Source: Tetramitus jugosus
Lineage: Eukaryota > Heterolobosea > Eutetramitea > Acrasida > Vahlkampfiidae
Reading direction: 5' to 3'
DNA: 64,000 bases
NCBI GenBank assembly: GCA_937625935.1
Contig: OW569353.1
Coordinates: 496,001 to 560,000 of the forward strand
The position numbers were made by a program, and so were the translations under genes. Under the pieces are notes generated by a model, which saw nothing but the letters and a program-made list of their open reading frames with translations, was not told the DNA's origin and ran no database searches. Below are positions 34,453-44,321 of this stretch, piece by piece (position 1 is the first letter of the stretch; each line of letters opens with the position of its first letter).

Positions 34453-36933
34453 TTACAATTTGTCCAAGAACATGAGAGCTGTTGGAATTTCAGGGTTGAG
34501 TCCTTTGCGAACACGGATTTCGGTTGCAATCTTGTGTGCGAGACTGTCCTTCTCGTATGGATTCGAATTCATTGTTCTCCAATGATCGAATGAGCACTGA
34601 GGGAATGCCTGTCCAGATGTTGCAGCTCTCAATTCCTCTGTCAAACCAAAACTCTCAAGCACTGGAATATGACATGTGACAGTATACAACGTACCCACAT
34701 TTTGTTCCGTTGCCAATATCATTCCCTTTCTCTTATTCACTACATTGTAAATACCACCGAGAGCATTGTCAACAGTTTGTATTTCGACTTTGTACATTGG
34801 TTCGACCAATCGCGGTTGCGCCGAGAGTTGACTTGAGTAGTAGGCTTTTCTTGCTGCTGGTATCAATTGGCCTCCACCTCTGTGAATAGCATCAGCATGC
34901 AGAACAGCGTCCATGACATTGAATCGTACTCCTCTCATGCTCTCCTCACAAAGACCACCTTCCTTTGAAGCCCATTGAAAACTTGAAACAACACTGTCTT
35001 TGATTTCGTTCATGAAGTCAGTGGACTTAGTACAATCCACTACCACGTTAGGTCCACAGTCAGCGGGTCCAAAACACCAAATCTTCTTTGCTGAGTTAGC
35101 ATCCCAACCTTGATAATTGTCGACGATGTGTTTTGAAAGAGTCTTGGAATCCATAAGTGATGGATTAAGAATGCTGTTTTCCAAGTCAAGACTCATTTGC
35201 TCATCAATAGGAAGAGCTTGCATATAGAGTCTGTTGTGCTTGTTTGCTGATTTCGATAGGCAAGTATCAGACATTTGAGTTACTGTTTCCTTGAAGGTGA
35301 CTATGGGCTTTGATTTCAGTAGTTTGATTCCTTTGCAGTATTGATTCTCAAGATCGCCAAAACAAATATCCAGATGAAGCTCGCCAGCTCCAGCCATAAT
35401 ATGCTGACCTGTCTCTGATATCGTACATTGAAGAAGTGGATCACTCTTGGTCAGTTTCTTCAGACCTTCGACCAACTTACCAATATCAGAAGCCTTTTCT
35501 GTTTCGACAGCGATTTGTACAACTGGACTCACAGAATATTTCATATTCTTGAATGGGTGAGCGTCAGTGCATTCGAGATCAGTTACTGTACCAGTTTTGA
35601 CGATGGCATTGTCCAATCCCACCATACCAATACAGTTACCGCATTGAATCTCATCCACAGATCTAGTGACTCTTCCCATCATAACAAGAAGTCGTTGAAC
35701 ACTTCCCTTGTAAACATCAGCCTTTGATTGCGCTGGAGCTTCATATTGAGGACCCATGATTCTTACTTTGTGTCCCTGTTTAAGGGTACCACTGAAAACT
35801 CTGCCAAATGCAATGAATTTTCCTCCAGAACCTTCTGAAGGAACCATCTTTGAAACATAGACCATCAGAGGTCCATTTTCATCACAATCTCGAATAGCAG
35901 TAGCATATTGATCATCTGTCGGGCCTGTGTACAATAATGGATATCTATACTTCTGGGCAGTTTTTGGTGAAGGTAATCGATCAACAATAAGTTCGACTAG
36001 AGCTTCGTGGGCTGGAAGGAACTTTTGCATGATATTTTTCATCAATTCCTTCGAAGGAGCTTCTCTTTCTTGCGTTGTCAGGCGAACATCCAGAGCTGAC
36101 AACATTGAATCGAGTTGGATCAGATCATTGTTATTCACAACTTTAAACAGATTGAAGATTGGTTCCAACACAAATTGACAGAAACCTCGTTTGAGAGTGT
36201 TCCCTGTCTTTTTGGATATTCGATCTTTTTGCCACTTATTCGAATCAGGACAGAAGAACCAATCACCCCAGAGTCTCTTCAGAACTTTGTCTTCAGAAAT
36301 CTTGAACTTTGAAGCATACATCTTGGCGAATCTTCTCAGAGTGAATGCCCAGCCCATTTTACCAGCTCCAATGGCAACATTGCCTTTCACAGGACTCACC
36401 TCGAAACTATAACCAAGTGAGTGGTCAGTGTAGGTGGAGATGATAACATTGACACTTTCAACAATTCTCAGAAGGTTCTGATAGCATTCTTCAGGGTCTA
36501 ATTGAAGTTCAACAATTGCACGATCAAGCTTGTTGATCATTAACACAGGCACAATTCTTTCTTGGAGTGCCTGTCTTAGAACAGTTTCAGTCTGAGAGCG
36601 GCAGCCCTCGACAGAGTCAACAACGACCATGGCTCCGTCAGTTACTCGAAGCGCGGCAGTAACCTCAGAAGAGAAATCAACATGGCCAGGGGAATCAATG
36701 AGATTAATTAAGTACTCTTGTTCCTGGTACGGAAACATGAGGGAGATGGCTGTGGACTTGATCGTAATGCCCTTTTCGATCTCATCTCGACGAGTGTCCA
36801 TATATCTCTTGTTGCCAATGGCAGAGTGAGAGATGATACCTGCTGCTCCAACGAGAGAATCAGTCAGGGTACTCTTGCCGTGATCCACATGGGCGATCAC
36901 AGAGATATTTCGGATGTTTGTGCTTGATGTCAT
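34453..36933 (-). CDS. EEF2: Translation elongation factor 2
   Basis: 826 residues, close to the usual about 840. GTPase motifs are AHVDHGKST (P-loop), TIKSTAISL (switch I), DSPGHVDF (switch II) and NKLDR (G4). The eukaryotic insert GDWFFCPDSNKW is present. The C-terminal IHRGGGQLIPAARK carries the histidine modified to diphthamide, and the protein ends ALMFLDKL. It drives ribosomal translocation in the cytosol. The N-terminus is short: it begins MTSSTNIRNISVIAHVDHG and lacks the 'VDxIRxxMDxxxN' helix normally before IRN. No extra exon was found upstream. Either this lineage lost it, or this is a divergent paralogue. The stop is followed by AATAAA on the minus strand. Confidence 0.93.
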   Translation of the reverse strand: MTSSTNIRNISVIAHVDHGKSTLTDSLVGAAGIISHSAIGNKRYMDTRRDEIEKGITIKSTAISLMFPYQEQEYLINLIDSPGHVDFSSEVTAALRVTDGAMVVVDSVEGCRSQTETVLRQALQERIVPVLMINKLDRAIVELQLDPEECYQNLLRIVESVNVIISTYTDHSLGYSFEVSPVKGNVAIGAGKMGWAFTLRRFAKMYASKFKISEDKVLKRLWGDWFFCPDSNKWQKDRISKKTGNTLKRGFCQFVLEPIFNLFKVVNNNDLIQLDSMLSALDVRLTTQEREAPSKELMKNIMQKFLPAHEALVELIVDRLPSPKTAQKYRYPLLYTGPTDDQYATAIRDCDENGPLMVYVSKMVPSEGSGGKFIAFGRVFSGTLKQGHKVRIMGPQYEAPAQSKADVYKGSVQRLLVMMGRVTRSVDEIQCGNCIGMVGLDNAIVKTGTVTDLECTDAHPFKNMKYSVSPVVQIAVETEKASDIGKLVEGLKKLTKSDPLLQCTISETGQHIMAGAGELHLDICFGDLENQYCKGIKLLKSKPIVTFKETVTQMSDTCLSKSANKHNRLYMQALPIDEQMSLDLENSILNPSLMDSKTLSKHIVDNYQGWDANSAKKIWCFGPADCGPNVVVDCTKSTDFMNEIKDSVVSSFQWASKEGGLCEESMRGVRFNVMDAVLHADAIHRGGGQLIPAARKAYYSSQLSAQPRLVEPMYKVEIQTVDNALGGIYNVVNKRKGMILATEQNVGTLYTVTCHIPVLESFGLTEELRAATSGQAFPQCSFDHWRTMNSNPYEKDSLAHKIATEIRVRKGLNPEIPTALMFLDKL

Positions 36934-37245
36934 GGTTCTACTAGGGTATGTTATAGGTTACTGGTTGTGTGTTATTGTTTGGTCTTGCTTGAGAATTGAA
37001 CATGGAGTTCCCTTTTAACATGTCGTTGCGGATTACTCCTACTACTGCATTCTCACTCGTAGTTCCCAAAATGGCAAAAAAGAAATGACGGATGATGGAA
37101 GGATACGAACTTTCAAGTCCTTGAGTCACTATCGGTTGAATGAATGGAAAAAAAATAGGACCGTACTGTAGAAAGCTGGTGGTTTTGTGTTCCACAGATT
37201 AGGAACATTATCTCACAATCAACAAACTTATTCGGCCGTCGAACT
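36934..37245. other. Spacer upstream of eEF2
   Basis: About 310 bp holding the eEF2 leader and an 84-codon open stretch without ATG (36941-37195, minus). No gene recognised. Confidence 0.4.
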
Positions 37246-37292
37246 GATGGTATTAGTTATAGTATTGGCCAACATTCAGTTCATATGTTAAT

Positions 37293-37740
37293 GACCAGTG
37301 CTCAGACCCAGCTCTATCTTGTACGACAAACATTTTGTGTTCAGTTCAGGTGACACGATTGCCATGAAACTCGATTTGAAGAATCTGAGTGACTCGAACA
37401 CTGCTTCCATGCAATCTCTTCAAGAATAACGACCATAACAGATATTCTAACACAAGAAATCTTGAACTATCCTGCCATATCAGTCATTGATCGTCAAAGA
37501 GTGACCATCAGAATGAAGCATCCTCGTTCCATGCTCGAAGAACCGATTCGCATGAATCTGGAGCTATATGAGAAATATCCCTCTTCTTCCCGCTTTAATT
37601 ATTTAGAAAGAAGGGAACAAGAACGCGAAGAACCATTAACGATGAAACTTAGTTGTCAAGAGCTACCTTCTATGGTATGTAAGGGAAGTCGGCAAAATGA
37701 ATTGGTACTGCTCAGCAAGAAGAATTGTTCTCACTGAAAA
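37293..37740 (+). pseudogene. Possible broken gene fragment
   Basis: Two open stretches in different frames read continuously: about 37305-37428 (LYDKHFVFSSGDTIAMKLDLKNLSDSN) and about 37432-37737 (ILTQEILNYPAISVIDRQRVTIRMKHP...). A one-base shift near 37428 joins them. The first part recalls an arrestin-type strand pattern, but too weakly to name. No start codon or complete domain is visible. Confidence 0.3.
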
Positions 37741-38104
37741 TTTCTGTTTATTGGAATAAAAATGGGACCACAACTCGGAATAGAGCGTAATCCCACGAGC
37801 CACTTTGTGACTCTGAACTGTGAGGCAGTTACGACAGAATCAGTAAATATGGTGCTTTGTTGTGTTGGGTAGAAGATCTTGCTCTCTGTTCCTTCTATTT
37901 AACTCCAGAAACTGTATCTAGCGCACCCGATTTCATTATGGGATGCAGCACATCATCTTCGCGCCATTGAGGTAAAATGCAGAAGATCGGTTTTGGTGAG
38001 ATTGCCCTTTGTTCTAAGCAGGACTTGAGCCTATGTTTGGTTTCAAGATAAATGGCAAAACAACTCAGAAGGCACACATGAATGTTTTATTCTCAAACGC
38101 ACTC
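37741..38104. other. Intergenic spacer
   Basis: 364 bp; only an AATAAA-like signal at about 37756 and short chance frames. Nothing recognised. Confidence 0.4.
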
Positions 38105-39532
38105 TCAACTCTGTTCTTCATTGGATGTGAATCGCCTGACAAGAGCCTGAAACGTGATCCGTGCGCAATGATAATAAAAATCCTTGTCGCTCTTCACATT
38201 ACTGTACCCGTTGACATCACACACGATACTCTTGAACCCATTGCCATCCTCGTTCATGACTCTCAAGATATCAAACCCACAAATACGTTGTTTCAATCCG
38301 ACCAATATCTTCCGACAAATCTCCATCTCTTCCTCCGTCAAATTCACTCGATCTCTGTGCTCCAGGCCACTGTTCGCTCGCTCGACAATACCATCAATCG
38401 AAGGACTCTTTCTCTGCTCTGCGTGCACATACAGATCAAAAATCTCATTTGTACGTTCATCAAAATCACCACACATGTACACTTTAATGTCCTTTCCACC
38501 ATATAGCTTCTGATACGGTTCATACAAGTATCCTTCTTGATTGAGATTCTTCACTTTATCCTGATCCACCACTTCACTTTGACCACAATTTCTCCAAAGA
38601 TCATCTCCATTGGTACCATGACCAGTGCGATGATCATTTTCACCTCTCGCATCATCACTCTCATCATCATTTTCATCATTTTCATCATCACTCTCATCAT
38701 TTTCATCATGGATATGATTCATTTTCCGTACTCGATTCCAACTCTTGTCCAATGCACTACTCTTATTCTTCTTTTTTCTAAACAATTTTCTACAACCAGA
38801 ATCATTCTCCAAATAAATGAAAATGTTGTGATTGTTTGCATCGAGTGGCTTCTCTACAAATGGTTTCATGAGTCGAACACCATTGTACTCTATCCAATTT
38901 GCATCCTCTATTATTTCACAATGATGATGCTGATTTTCACTACTATGATGATTTTGACTACTATTTTCAGAATGATGATTGTTGTTACTGCTAGTGATAC
39001 TATGATTTTGACTCTTATGATGATTGTTGGTAATGATGAAAAAGGGATGAGGAAGAGGTACGTGAATCGATTGCAAGTACTCATACATTGTCTTTCGATT
39101 CAACAGCACATTTCTCTGCAATTCAACATGATTCAAATCAAAAAACGGACAATCATCATCATTACTCCGACTACTCCGACTACCACTCCGACAATGGTGG
39201 TTGTGGGTATGTTTCATGTGATGAATGTAATCAATGGCTCGATCAATGGGAAAATCAGAGCAGTGATAACAGAGAATGGCATCACATGGAGTCCATTGGT
39301 TCACTGGTGTGTGAACAATTGTTTCATCTGAAAAACAAAAAAATTCAAATGAAATGTTTTCATGTTTGTGAGTGAGATAAAATTGAGAGGCTTGGTGGTA
39401 GAGTTGTTGGATAAAGAGTTGCGTGTTCGCTCCAGAGGTTTTCTTTTCCATGGAGCATATGCCGAGGCGAATTGTGCATTTGTTGTTGTTGGTGTTTTTG
39501 GTGGTATTTGTTGTTGTTGTTGGTGGTGGCAT
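38105..39532 (-). CDS. PPIP5K/VIP1-type inositol pyrophosphate kinase (kinase domain only)
   Basis: 475 residues matching the ATP-grasp kinase of the VIP1/PPIP5K family in order: IRLGICSMEKKTSG, TPVNQWTPCDAILCY, FPIDRAIDYI, a LLNRKTMYEYLQSIHVPLP block, GVRLMKPFVEKPLDANNHNIFIY, GCRKLFRKKKNKSS, GYLYEPY, DIKVYMCGD, HAEQRKSPSIDGIVERA, CGFDILRV and CDVNGYSNVKSDKDFYYHCA. The lineage inserts two low-complexity stretches (His/Asn/Ser about 180-210, Asp/Asn/Glu about 285-320). PPIP5Ks phosphorylate InsP6 or 5-InsP7 at the 1 position. The histidine-acid-phosphatase-like half found in yeast and human enzymes is absent. A Siw14-type phosphatase is encoded at 3003-3749. Confidence 0.88.
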   Translation of the reverse strand: MPPPTTTTNTTKNTNNNKCTIRLGICSMEKKTSGANTQLFIQQLYHQASQFYLTHKHENISFEFFCFSDETIVHTPVNQWTPCDAILCYHCSDFPIDRAIDYIHHMKHTHNHHCRSGSRSSRSNDDDCPFFDLNHVELQRNVLLNRKTMYEYLQSIHVPLPHPFFIITNNHHKSQNHSITSSNNNHHSENSSQNHHSSENQHHHCEIIEDANWIEYNGVRLMKPFVEKPLDANNHNIFIYLENDSGCRKLFRKKKNKSSALDKSWNRVRKMNHIHDENDESDDENDENDDESDDARGENDHRTGHGTNGDDLWRNCGQSEVVDQDKVKNLNQEGYLYEPYQKLYGGKDIKVYMCGDFDERTNEIFDLYVHAEQRKSPSIDGIVERANSGLEHRDRVNLTEEEMEICRKILVGLKQRICGFDILRVMNEDGNGFKSIVCDVNGYSNVKSDKDFYYHCARITFQALVRRFTSNEEQS

Positions 39533-39789
39533 TTTCGTTTGTTGTTTTTTGGTTGTTTGTTATTGTTTTTATGTGCACACACGTGTTGAACTCTTTGAGG
39601 GACTGAAGGGATGGATAGTAATTTTCTTGAAGCAAATGACTTGAAAGAAAATAGGAGGTTGAAGGTTTCTGAAGTTGTTGTCCGTTTTGATAGGATGTGA
39701 TTGGGTTTCAATGCACGTCTGTCAGATATTTTTATTGTTTTACAGGATGAAACTGGACGAGGTTCTTTTGATCTCTGGGATTTTGTCCA

Positions 39790-40263
39790 TCACGTGCTCT
39801 CGATATTTACCTCGGTAGGAGTCCGTGGGAATTGATACAATTTGAGCATGGCTTTCAAATCTCTGGAGCTCATCTCATTCCTCTTCTTGTTTCCTTGTAG
39901 GAAGTCCATGTGGCAACTCAGTGGATTCTGTTGTAGAGGCTTGGTTGACTGTTCAGGAAGTGAGTAGTGTGTGGGATGTTCGATACTGTTCTGTGTCAAC
40001 TTGTGTTGGTGATGGTTGTCGACTGTGGATGGTAGGGAGCTGTTCCGCCGTCTGACACAGCTCTTATCATCAGAGGTGGGAGGATGATAACACTGTTCTT
40101 CTTTGGTCTCTCCATCTGATCTCTTGGATTGCTCAACTAGATCCAATGATACCGGTGATTGAGATAAAATGAGTGCTTGTTTGTCGTTGTGTTCCTTTCC
40201 TTGATCTGTTCTCCCCTGTACACCATCAATATACCTTTCCGCAACACTTGAAACAATTCCCAT
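39790..40263 (-). CDS. Small hypothetical protein with N-myristoylation motif
   Basis: 157 residues from the ATG at 40263: MGIVSSVAERYIDG. Gly2 and Ser6 fit the N-myristoyltransferase consensus. The rest is hydrophilic, Ser/Gln/Lys-rich and probably disordered, with no domain recognised. The frame is open upstream to 40308 but without ATG. A TTGTTTTACAG acceptor-like site directly precedes the start, and a spliced 5' exon from the ATG at 40364 (MKSRI) would also keep frame, which would remove the myristoylation site. Membrane attachment is therefore conditional on the start chosen. Confidence 0.5.
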   Translation of the reverse strand: MGIVSSVAERYIDGVQGRTDQGKEHNDKQALILSQSPVSLDLVEQSKRSDGETKEEQCYHPPTSDDKSCVRRRNSSLPSTVDNHHQHKLTQNSIEHPTHYSLPEQSTKPLQQNPLSCHMDFLQGNKKRNEMSSRDLKAMLKLYQFPRTPTEVNIEST

Positions 40264-40530
40264 TCCTTTTGTGGCTGTAAAACAAGTATGTTGTTGTTTC
40301 TTCCCCAATAAAAGGAAGAGTTATGTGAGCTTTTATCTTCTGGACAACCAATCCGCGATTTCATTTTAACTCGCTAATAATACAATCAAAGAAATGGAAG
40401 ATTATTTTGGCCATGACGAAAAAGGAAAATTCTCCCCTTAAGCAATGGGTCGTTCCAAATACCAAGAAATGTGTAAGAATAAACAAATATTTTTTTACAG
40501 GAGAAGAATCGCAACTACAGCAGAGCCAAC

Positions 40531-43123
40531 TTAAAAGAAATCTATCAGTTGGTTAGATTTCGATGATGCTGCCTTCTTGGCAGGAGCCTTCTTTGCAGGC
40601 ACTTCTTCCTCCTCGGACTCTTCTCCAGAGTACTCTGATCCAGATTCTTCATCTTCATCATCTTCTTCGTCTTCATCCTCCTCTTCATCTGTCTCCCATT
40701 CTCCAGATTCTTCGTCCTCTTCGTCCTCGTCTTCCTCTTCGTCTTCCTCCTCATCTTCCTCATCAGTCTCCTCCTCTTCGGTCTCCTCTTCATCAGAGTA
40801 GAAATTGTCATCGGATCCGACCAACTCAGAGTCTTCCTCATCTTCTTCCTCCTCTTCATCAGAGTAGAAGTGATCAACATCGCCAGAGAACAAGTCTTCT
40901 GTCTGCAACTTGTCGACCTGGGTTGTGTTTGCTGGTAGGATATCTTCAAGAACATTTCTAGCAGAAGAGTCTGGTGCCTTCTCAGGGAAGTCTGGTAATG
41001 CCTCGTAACCGAAAGTACTATGGTTCACGATATGAGACAGGGAACCAATTGTGAATCGAGAACGTTCATGGAATGAGCTGGACACTTGTGAAATTGGCTT
41101 CTTGGCCAAGAAAATTTCGCTGGCCTTGTCGGTCAAAGTTCCACAGTTGTCCTTTGGATTGAACAGAATAGTTCTGATGAGACGAGCGCGATCTCTAATG
41201 TCATAATTCAAATCGAATCTTGCCAAATTCAAAACATATTGGAACAACATATCCACAGAGTCTCCTTCCTTCAAATACAGTTTTGCACCAAGTGTCAAGG
41301 CTTGCAGCTTCACAATATCGCTTTCATCTGCAAAGCTCTTGGCCAAAATTCTGAGAGTGTCAGGTCCAATCTCAGGAACAATTTCGTAATATTCCCCGGT
41401 CATCCACACAATGCTGGCTCTTGCGATTGGCACTGTGATGTCTTCTAACAAAATACACATTTGCTTGATGAGTTTGCCATAAGCTTCAGGGTTCTTTTGT
41501 AGCAAGTGTCTGATCACAATAACTGCTTCTGCAACAACAGCCTCAGAGGAAGTTGTGACAAGGCTCATCAAATCATATATACAACTTTCGGTGACTTCTG
41601 GAATTTCAGATGCAACTCTACCCAAAGCCTTCACAGTTGAAGCAACAAAATCTCTCTCTGAAAATCTCATGTACGACTGAAGATGAGTGAGATAACCAAT
41701 AAAAAGAATTGTGTCAGCAACAATAACCAAAGAGAGAAACTAAGAACAGCAACTAAGCAGTACATACTCTAAATTCCTTCAAAATTTGGTGCACAGTGGC
41801 TTCTGTTGCCAACAGAGACAAAATTTCAAGCTTCAATTCCTTGATGAATCCTGGATCAGAAGAGAAAACATAAAACTCCTTCAAGCTTTCAGTAAACATG
41901 GTTGGTCTTTCCTTGGCCATTGTAGCAATGTTGGAAAGAACAACATATTGATATTCTCTGAAAGATCTGGTCAATCTCAACAATGGCTTCACCACTTTGA
42001 CACATTCAAGTTGAGGAGCCAAATGGAAAAAGAGAGAAGCAACAGCCAAAACAACAGATGAATTCTTTGTCTTCAACAATGGATAGGCTGACGACAACAA
42101 CAATCGATGATCAGCAGCTAGATCATAATCGTACAAATTGGTTGGCTTGTGTGCCAATGGATCTTCTTCCTCTTCACTCTCGTCATCAGAATAAAATTGT
42201 TGCTTTTGGAAACAATCTTCCCTGAATGGAGAAACAAACTGAGTTCTTCCATATCTCAACAGCGAGTCCAAAATGACGACTTGACCCCACTCTTCACAAT
42301 CAACAAGGTACTTGCATAGCTTTCTGTAGTGTGGATGAATAATTTCCCAATTCGATGGACACACTTCATTGAATGCAAACATGGCAGCACCCAACACCAT
42401 TGTGTTATTATCTCCCAACAATTTCTCAATCACATTGGTCAATTCTTCCTTCAATTCAGGATCGAGTGCATATGCCTTTGGAATGGCAACACAGGCAGCC
42501 TTTCTGACATAGGGCGACAAATCACTGGCACATTTTTTGATGGACATGACAATAATCTATTATACGTATAATCACATGATATCATAATTATTTCCACACC
42601 GAAAAAAAACAAACAATCAGTGAGTCAATATCAACATGTTGGTCGAGCTAAAAATGCATCAAATGAGAGAGAAAAATCACTCTCTCTCAAATAAAAAAGC
42701 AGTGAGTGATCATACCTGTGCAATGATTCCAACTTTGATGCTGGACATGACACGCAATGCCAAAGCACGAATAAATTGATTCTTGTCGGACAAATCCTTT
42801 TGGAAATTATTAATAGAGAGAAGAGCTTCATCTTGGCATCTCTCAGCATAATGAATCAAATACATGTACACGAGTTTTTTAACCTCCAATTGCTTGCACA
42901 CCACATTCTTCACCACATAGGGAAAGAGCTCTTCGACGTCTCTGCCCTTTGAGATCATTGCAACAATTCTTTTCATGGCAATCAACTTTTCATTGATTTG
43001 ATTGCTGTCCAATTGTTTTCTCAACACTTCAGCTTTTGTGTTTTGTGCTTGAAAGTATTGTGAATCGCCACCGCCGCTTGCCTTAACGGCAGAAGAGATC
43101 ATTTTTTCGACCACGGTGCTCAT
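40531..43123 (-). CDS. AP3B1: AP-3 complex subunit beta, three exons, ear-less
   Basis: Exons 43123-42716, 42556-41768 and 41676-40531 (minus strand) join in phase 0 through introns GTATGA...AATAG and GTATGT...CTTCAG, giving 780 residues. The helical trunk is typical of beta-adaptins: VEELFPYVVKNV, EVKKLVYMYLIHYAE, ALRVMSSI, SPYVRKAACVAIPK. The insert FYSDDESEEEEDP and later FVASTVKALGRVASEI point to AP-3 rather than AP-1/2. A very acidic Ser/Glu/Asp hinge (about 680-760) is the AP-3 beta signature. The protein then ends in KKAPAKKAASSKSNQLIDFF, without the about 250-residue ear. AP-3 sorts cargo to lysosome-related organelles. Confidence 0.9.
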
Positions 43124-43505
43124 TTTTTGTGTATTTCCTTATTAAAATTTGTGTGTGTGGATGTGAGTGTGATTGTTCGTTTTGTGTGATTGTTCCTCCA
43201 CCAAAAAAAATAGCAATTTCGTTTGTGTGATTGTTTCGACTTGGAAAATGGAGGAAAAAATTATATGTTTTTCTCCTCTTCCTCGTGTTTCTCCCCAGTT
43301 ACAAAGAAACAATGGATATTAGTCCGAAATTGAAAGGTATTTTTTGTAAAAAATTTGGAAGGAGAATTAGCGGAGCAATTCTTGATGCGAAAAAGTTGAC
43401 CGTTAGGCTCGAGAATAAGAGAAATGATTTCTCGAGTTTTGTGACACAACCAGCTTGTTTGAGGCGGAATGGAAATCTGAGGAAACGAGCAACAAAAGTG
43501 TGAAT
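43124..43505. other. Divergent spacer with a 63-codon ORF
   Basis: 382 bp between AP-3 beta and the next gene. An ATG-initiated frame at 43312-43503 (MDISPKLKGIFCKKFG..., basic) ends two bases before the ATG of the downstream gene. It could be an upstream ORF, an exon or chance. The leader also holds an A-run at about 43203. Confidence 0.35.
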
Positions 43506-44267
43506 ATGACCAGAAGAACCAGAGTTGCATCCAAGAAGAGAAGAGACTCATCAGACTTTGAAGCGGCATCATCTGATGACGAAGATAACATTCGAACAAG
43601 GAAGAACACAACTGCAGACAGCAGTGACGAGGAATACCGAGATGTGAAACCCAGAGTCAAGAGGCGCAAGACTGCAACGACAACCACCAAAAAGGGTACT
43701 AGTTTGAAGAACCAGACAACAAACACGAAGAAAACAGAACAACAAATTGCTTTTGAAGAATGGGCCAAACAACAGAATGAACACTTTTCGAGTATTGACA
43801 ACCAGAAGCTGGTGGATGACTCTGAATCATTCTATCAGTACACATCGGACAATGAGCATGCAGATGCAACGAAAGAGCATAAGAATGAAAAGACTGTCAC
43901 AATCGCCAGCTCTTCTCAGACGAGCAACAGCAGCAGCAGTGGTGGCGGTGGTTTGTTTGACAATAGCCCACAACCTGACAACATCCACAGAAGATTGGAC
44001 ATGAGCGTCGAAGATGTAATTTATAGTTCGTTGAGTGATAGTCAGCACTTGGACCTATCATTTGAATTGTCTAGTACTTCGGCAGCACCTGTCAGCACTC
44101 CAAAGACGTCAGATGATTCTGTTGCGATGACTCCCGCTGAATTGCAACTAAAGCAACGATATCCCACATTGTATACAGAGTATCTAGAGTACCGTCGGGC
44201 CATTCTCGGTATTGTGGAGCCATTGTCATTTTCTGATTTCGTTGAACAGAATGGAATTGGAATTTAA
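43506..44267 (+). CDS. Basic/acidic nuclear-type hypothetical protein
   Basis: 253 residues starting MTRRTRVASKKRRDSSDFE. Clusters of Lys/Arg (KPRVKRRK) look like nuclear localisation signals, and acidic Ser/Asp tracts (SSDDEDN, SSDEEYRD) look like CK2 sites. The middle is disordered with Ser and Gly runs. The last about 50 residues (ELQLKQRYPTLYTEYLEYRRAILGIVEPLSFSDF) are helical and the best conserved-looking part, but I do not recognise them. Open codons before 43506 belong to the leader. It converges on the AT-hook gene, 54 bp apart. Confidence 0.65.
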   Translation: MTRRTRVASKKRRDSSDFEAASSDDEDNIRTRKNTTADSSDEEYRDVKPRVKRRKTATTTTKKGTSLKNQTTNTKKTEQQIAFEEWAKQQNEHFSSIDNQKLVDDSESFYQYTSDNEHADATKEHKNEKTVTIASSSQTSNSSSSGGGGLFDNSPQPDNIHRRLDMSVEDVIYSSLSDSQHLDLSFELSSTSAAPVSTPKTSDDSVAMTPAELQLKQRYPTLYTEYLEYRRAILGIVEPLSFSDFVEQNGIGI

Positions 44268-44321
44268 TAAGTGGACTTATATTTTATGAAATAAATAGGA
44301 TCGAATAAAGAAGCTGTTCCA

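Noticed and set aside
38537-39331. 264-codon plus-strand frame with many Ile/Thr residues
   Set aside because: It is antisense to the PPIP5K gene; composition reflects its ATCATC-type low-complexity repeats and no domain is present.
40563-40961. Pro/His/Leu-rich plus-strand frame
   Set aside because: Antisense shadow of the acidic hinge of AP-3 beta.
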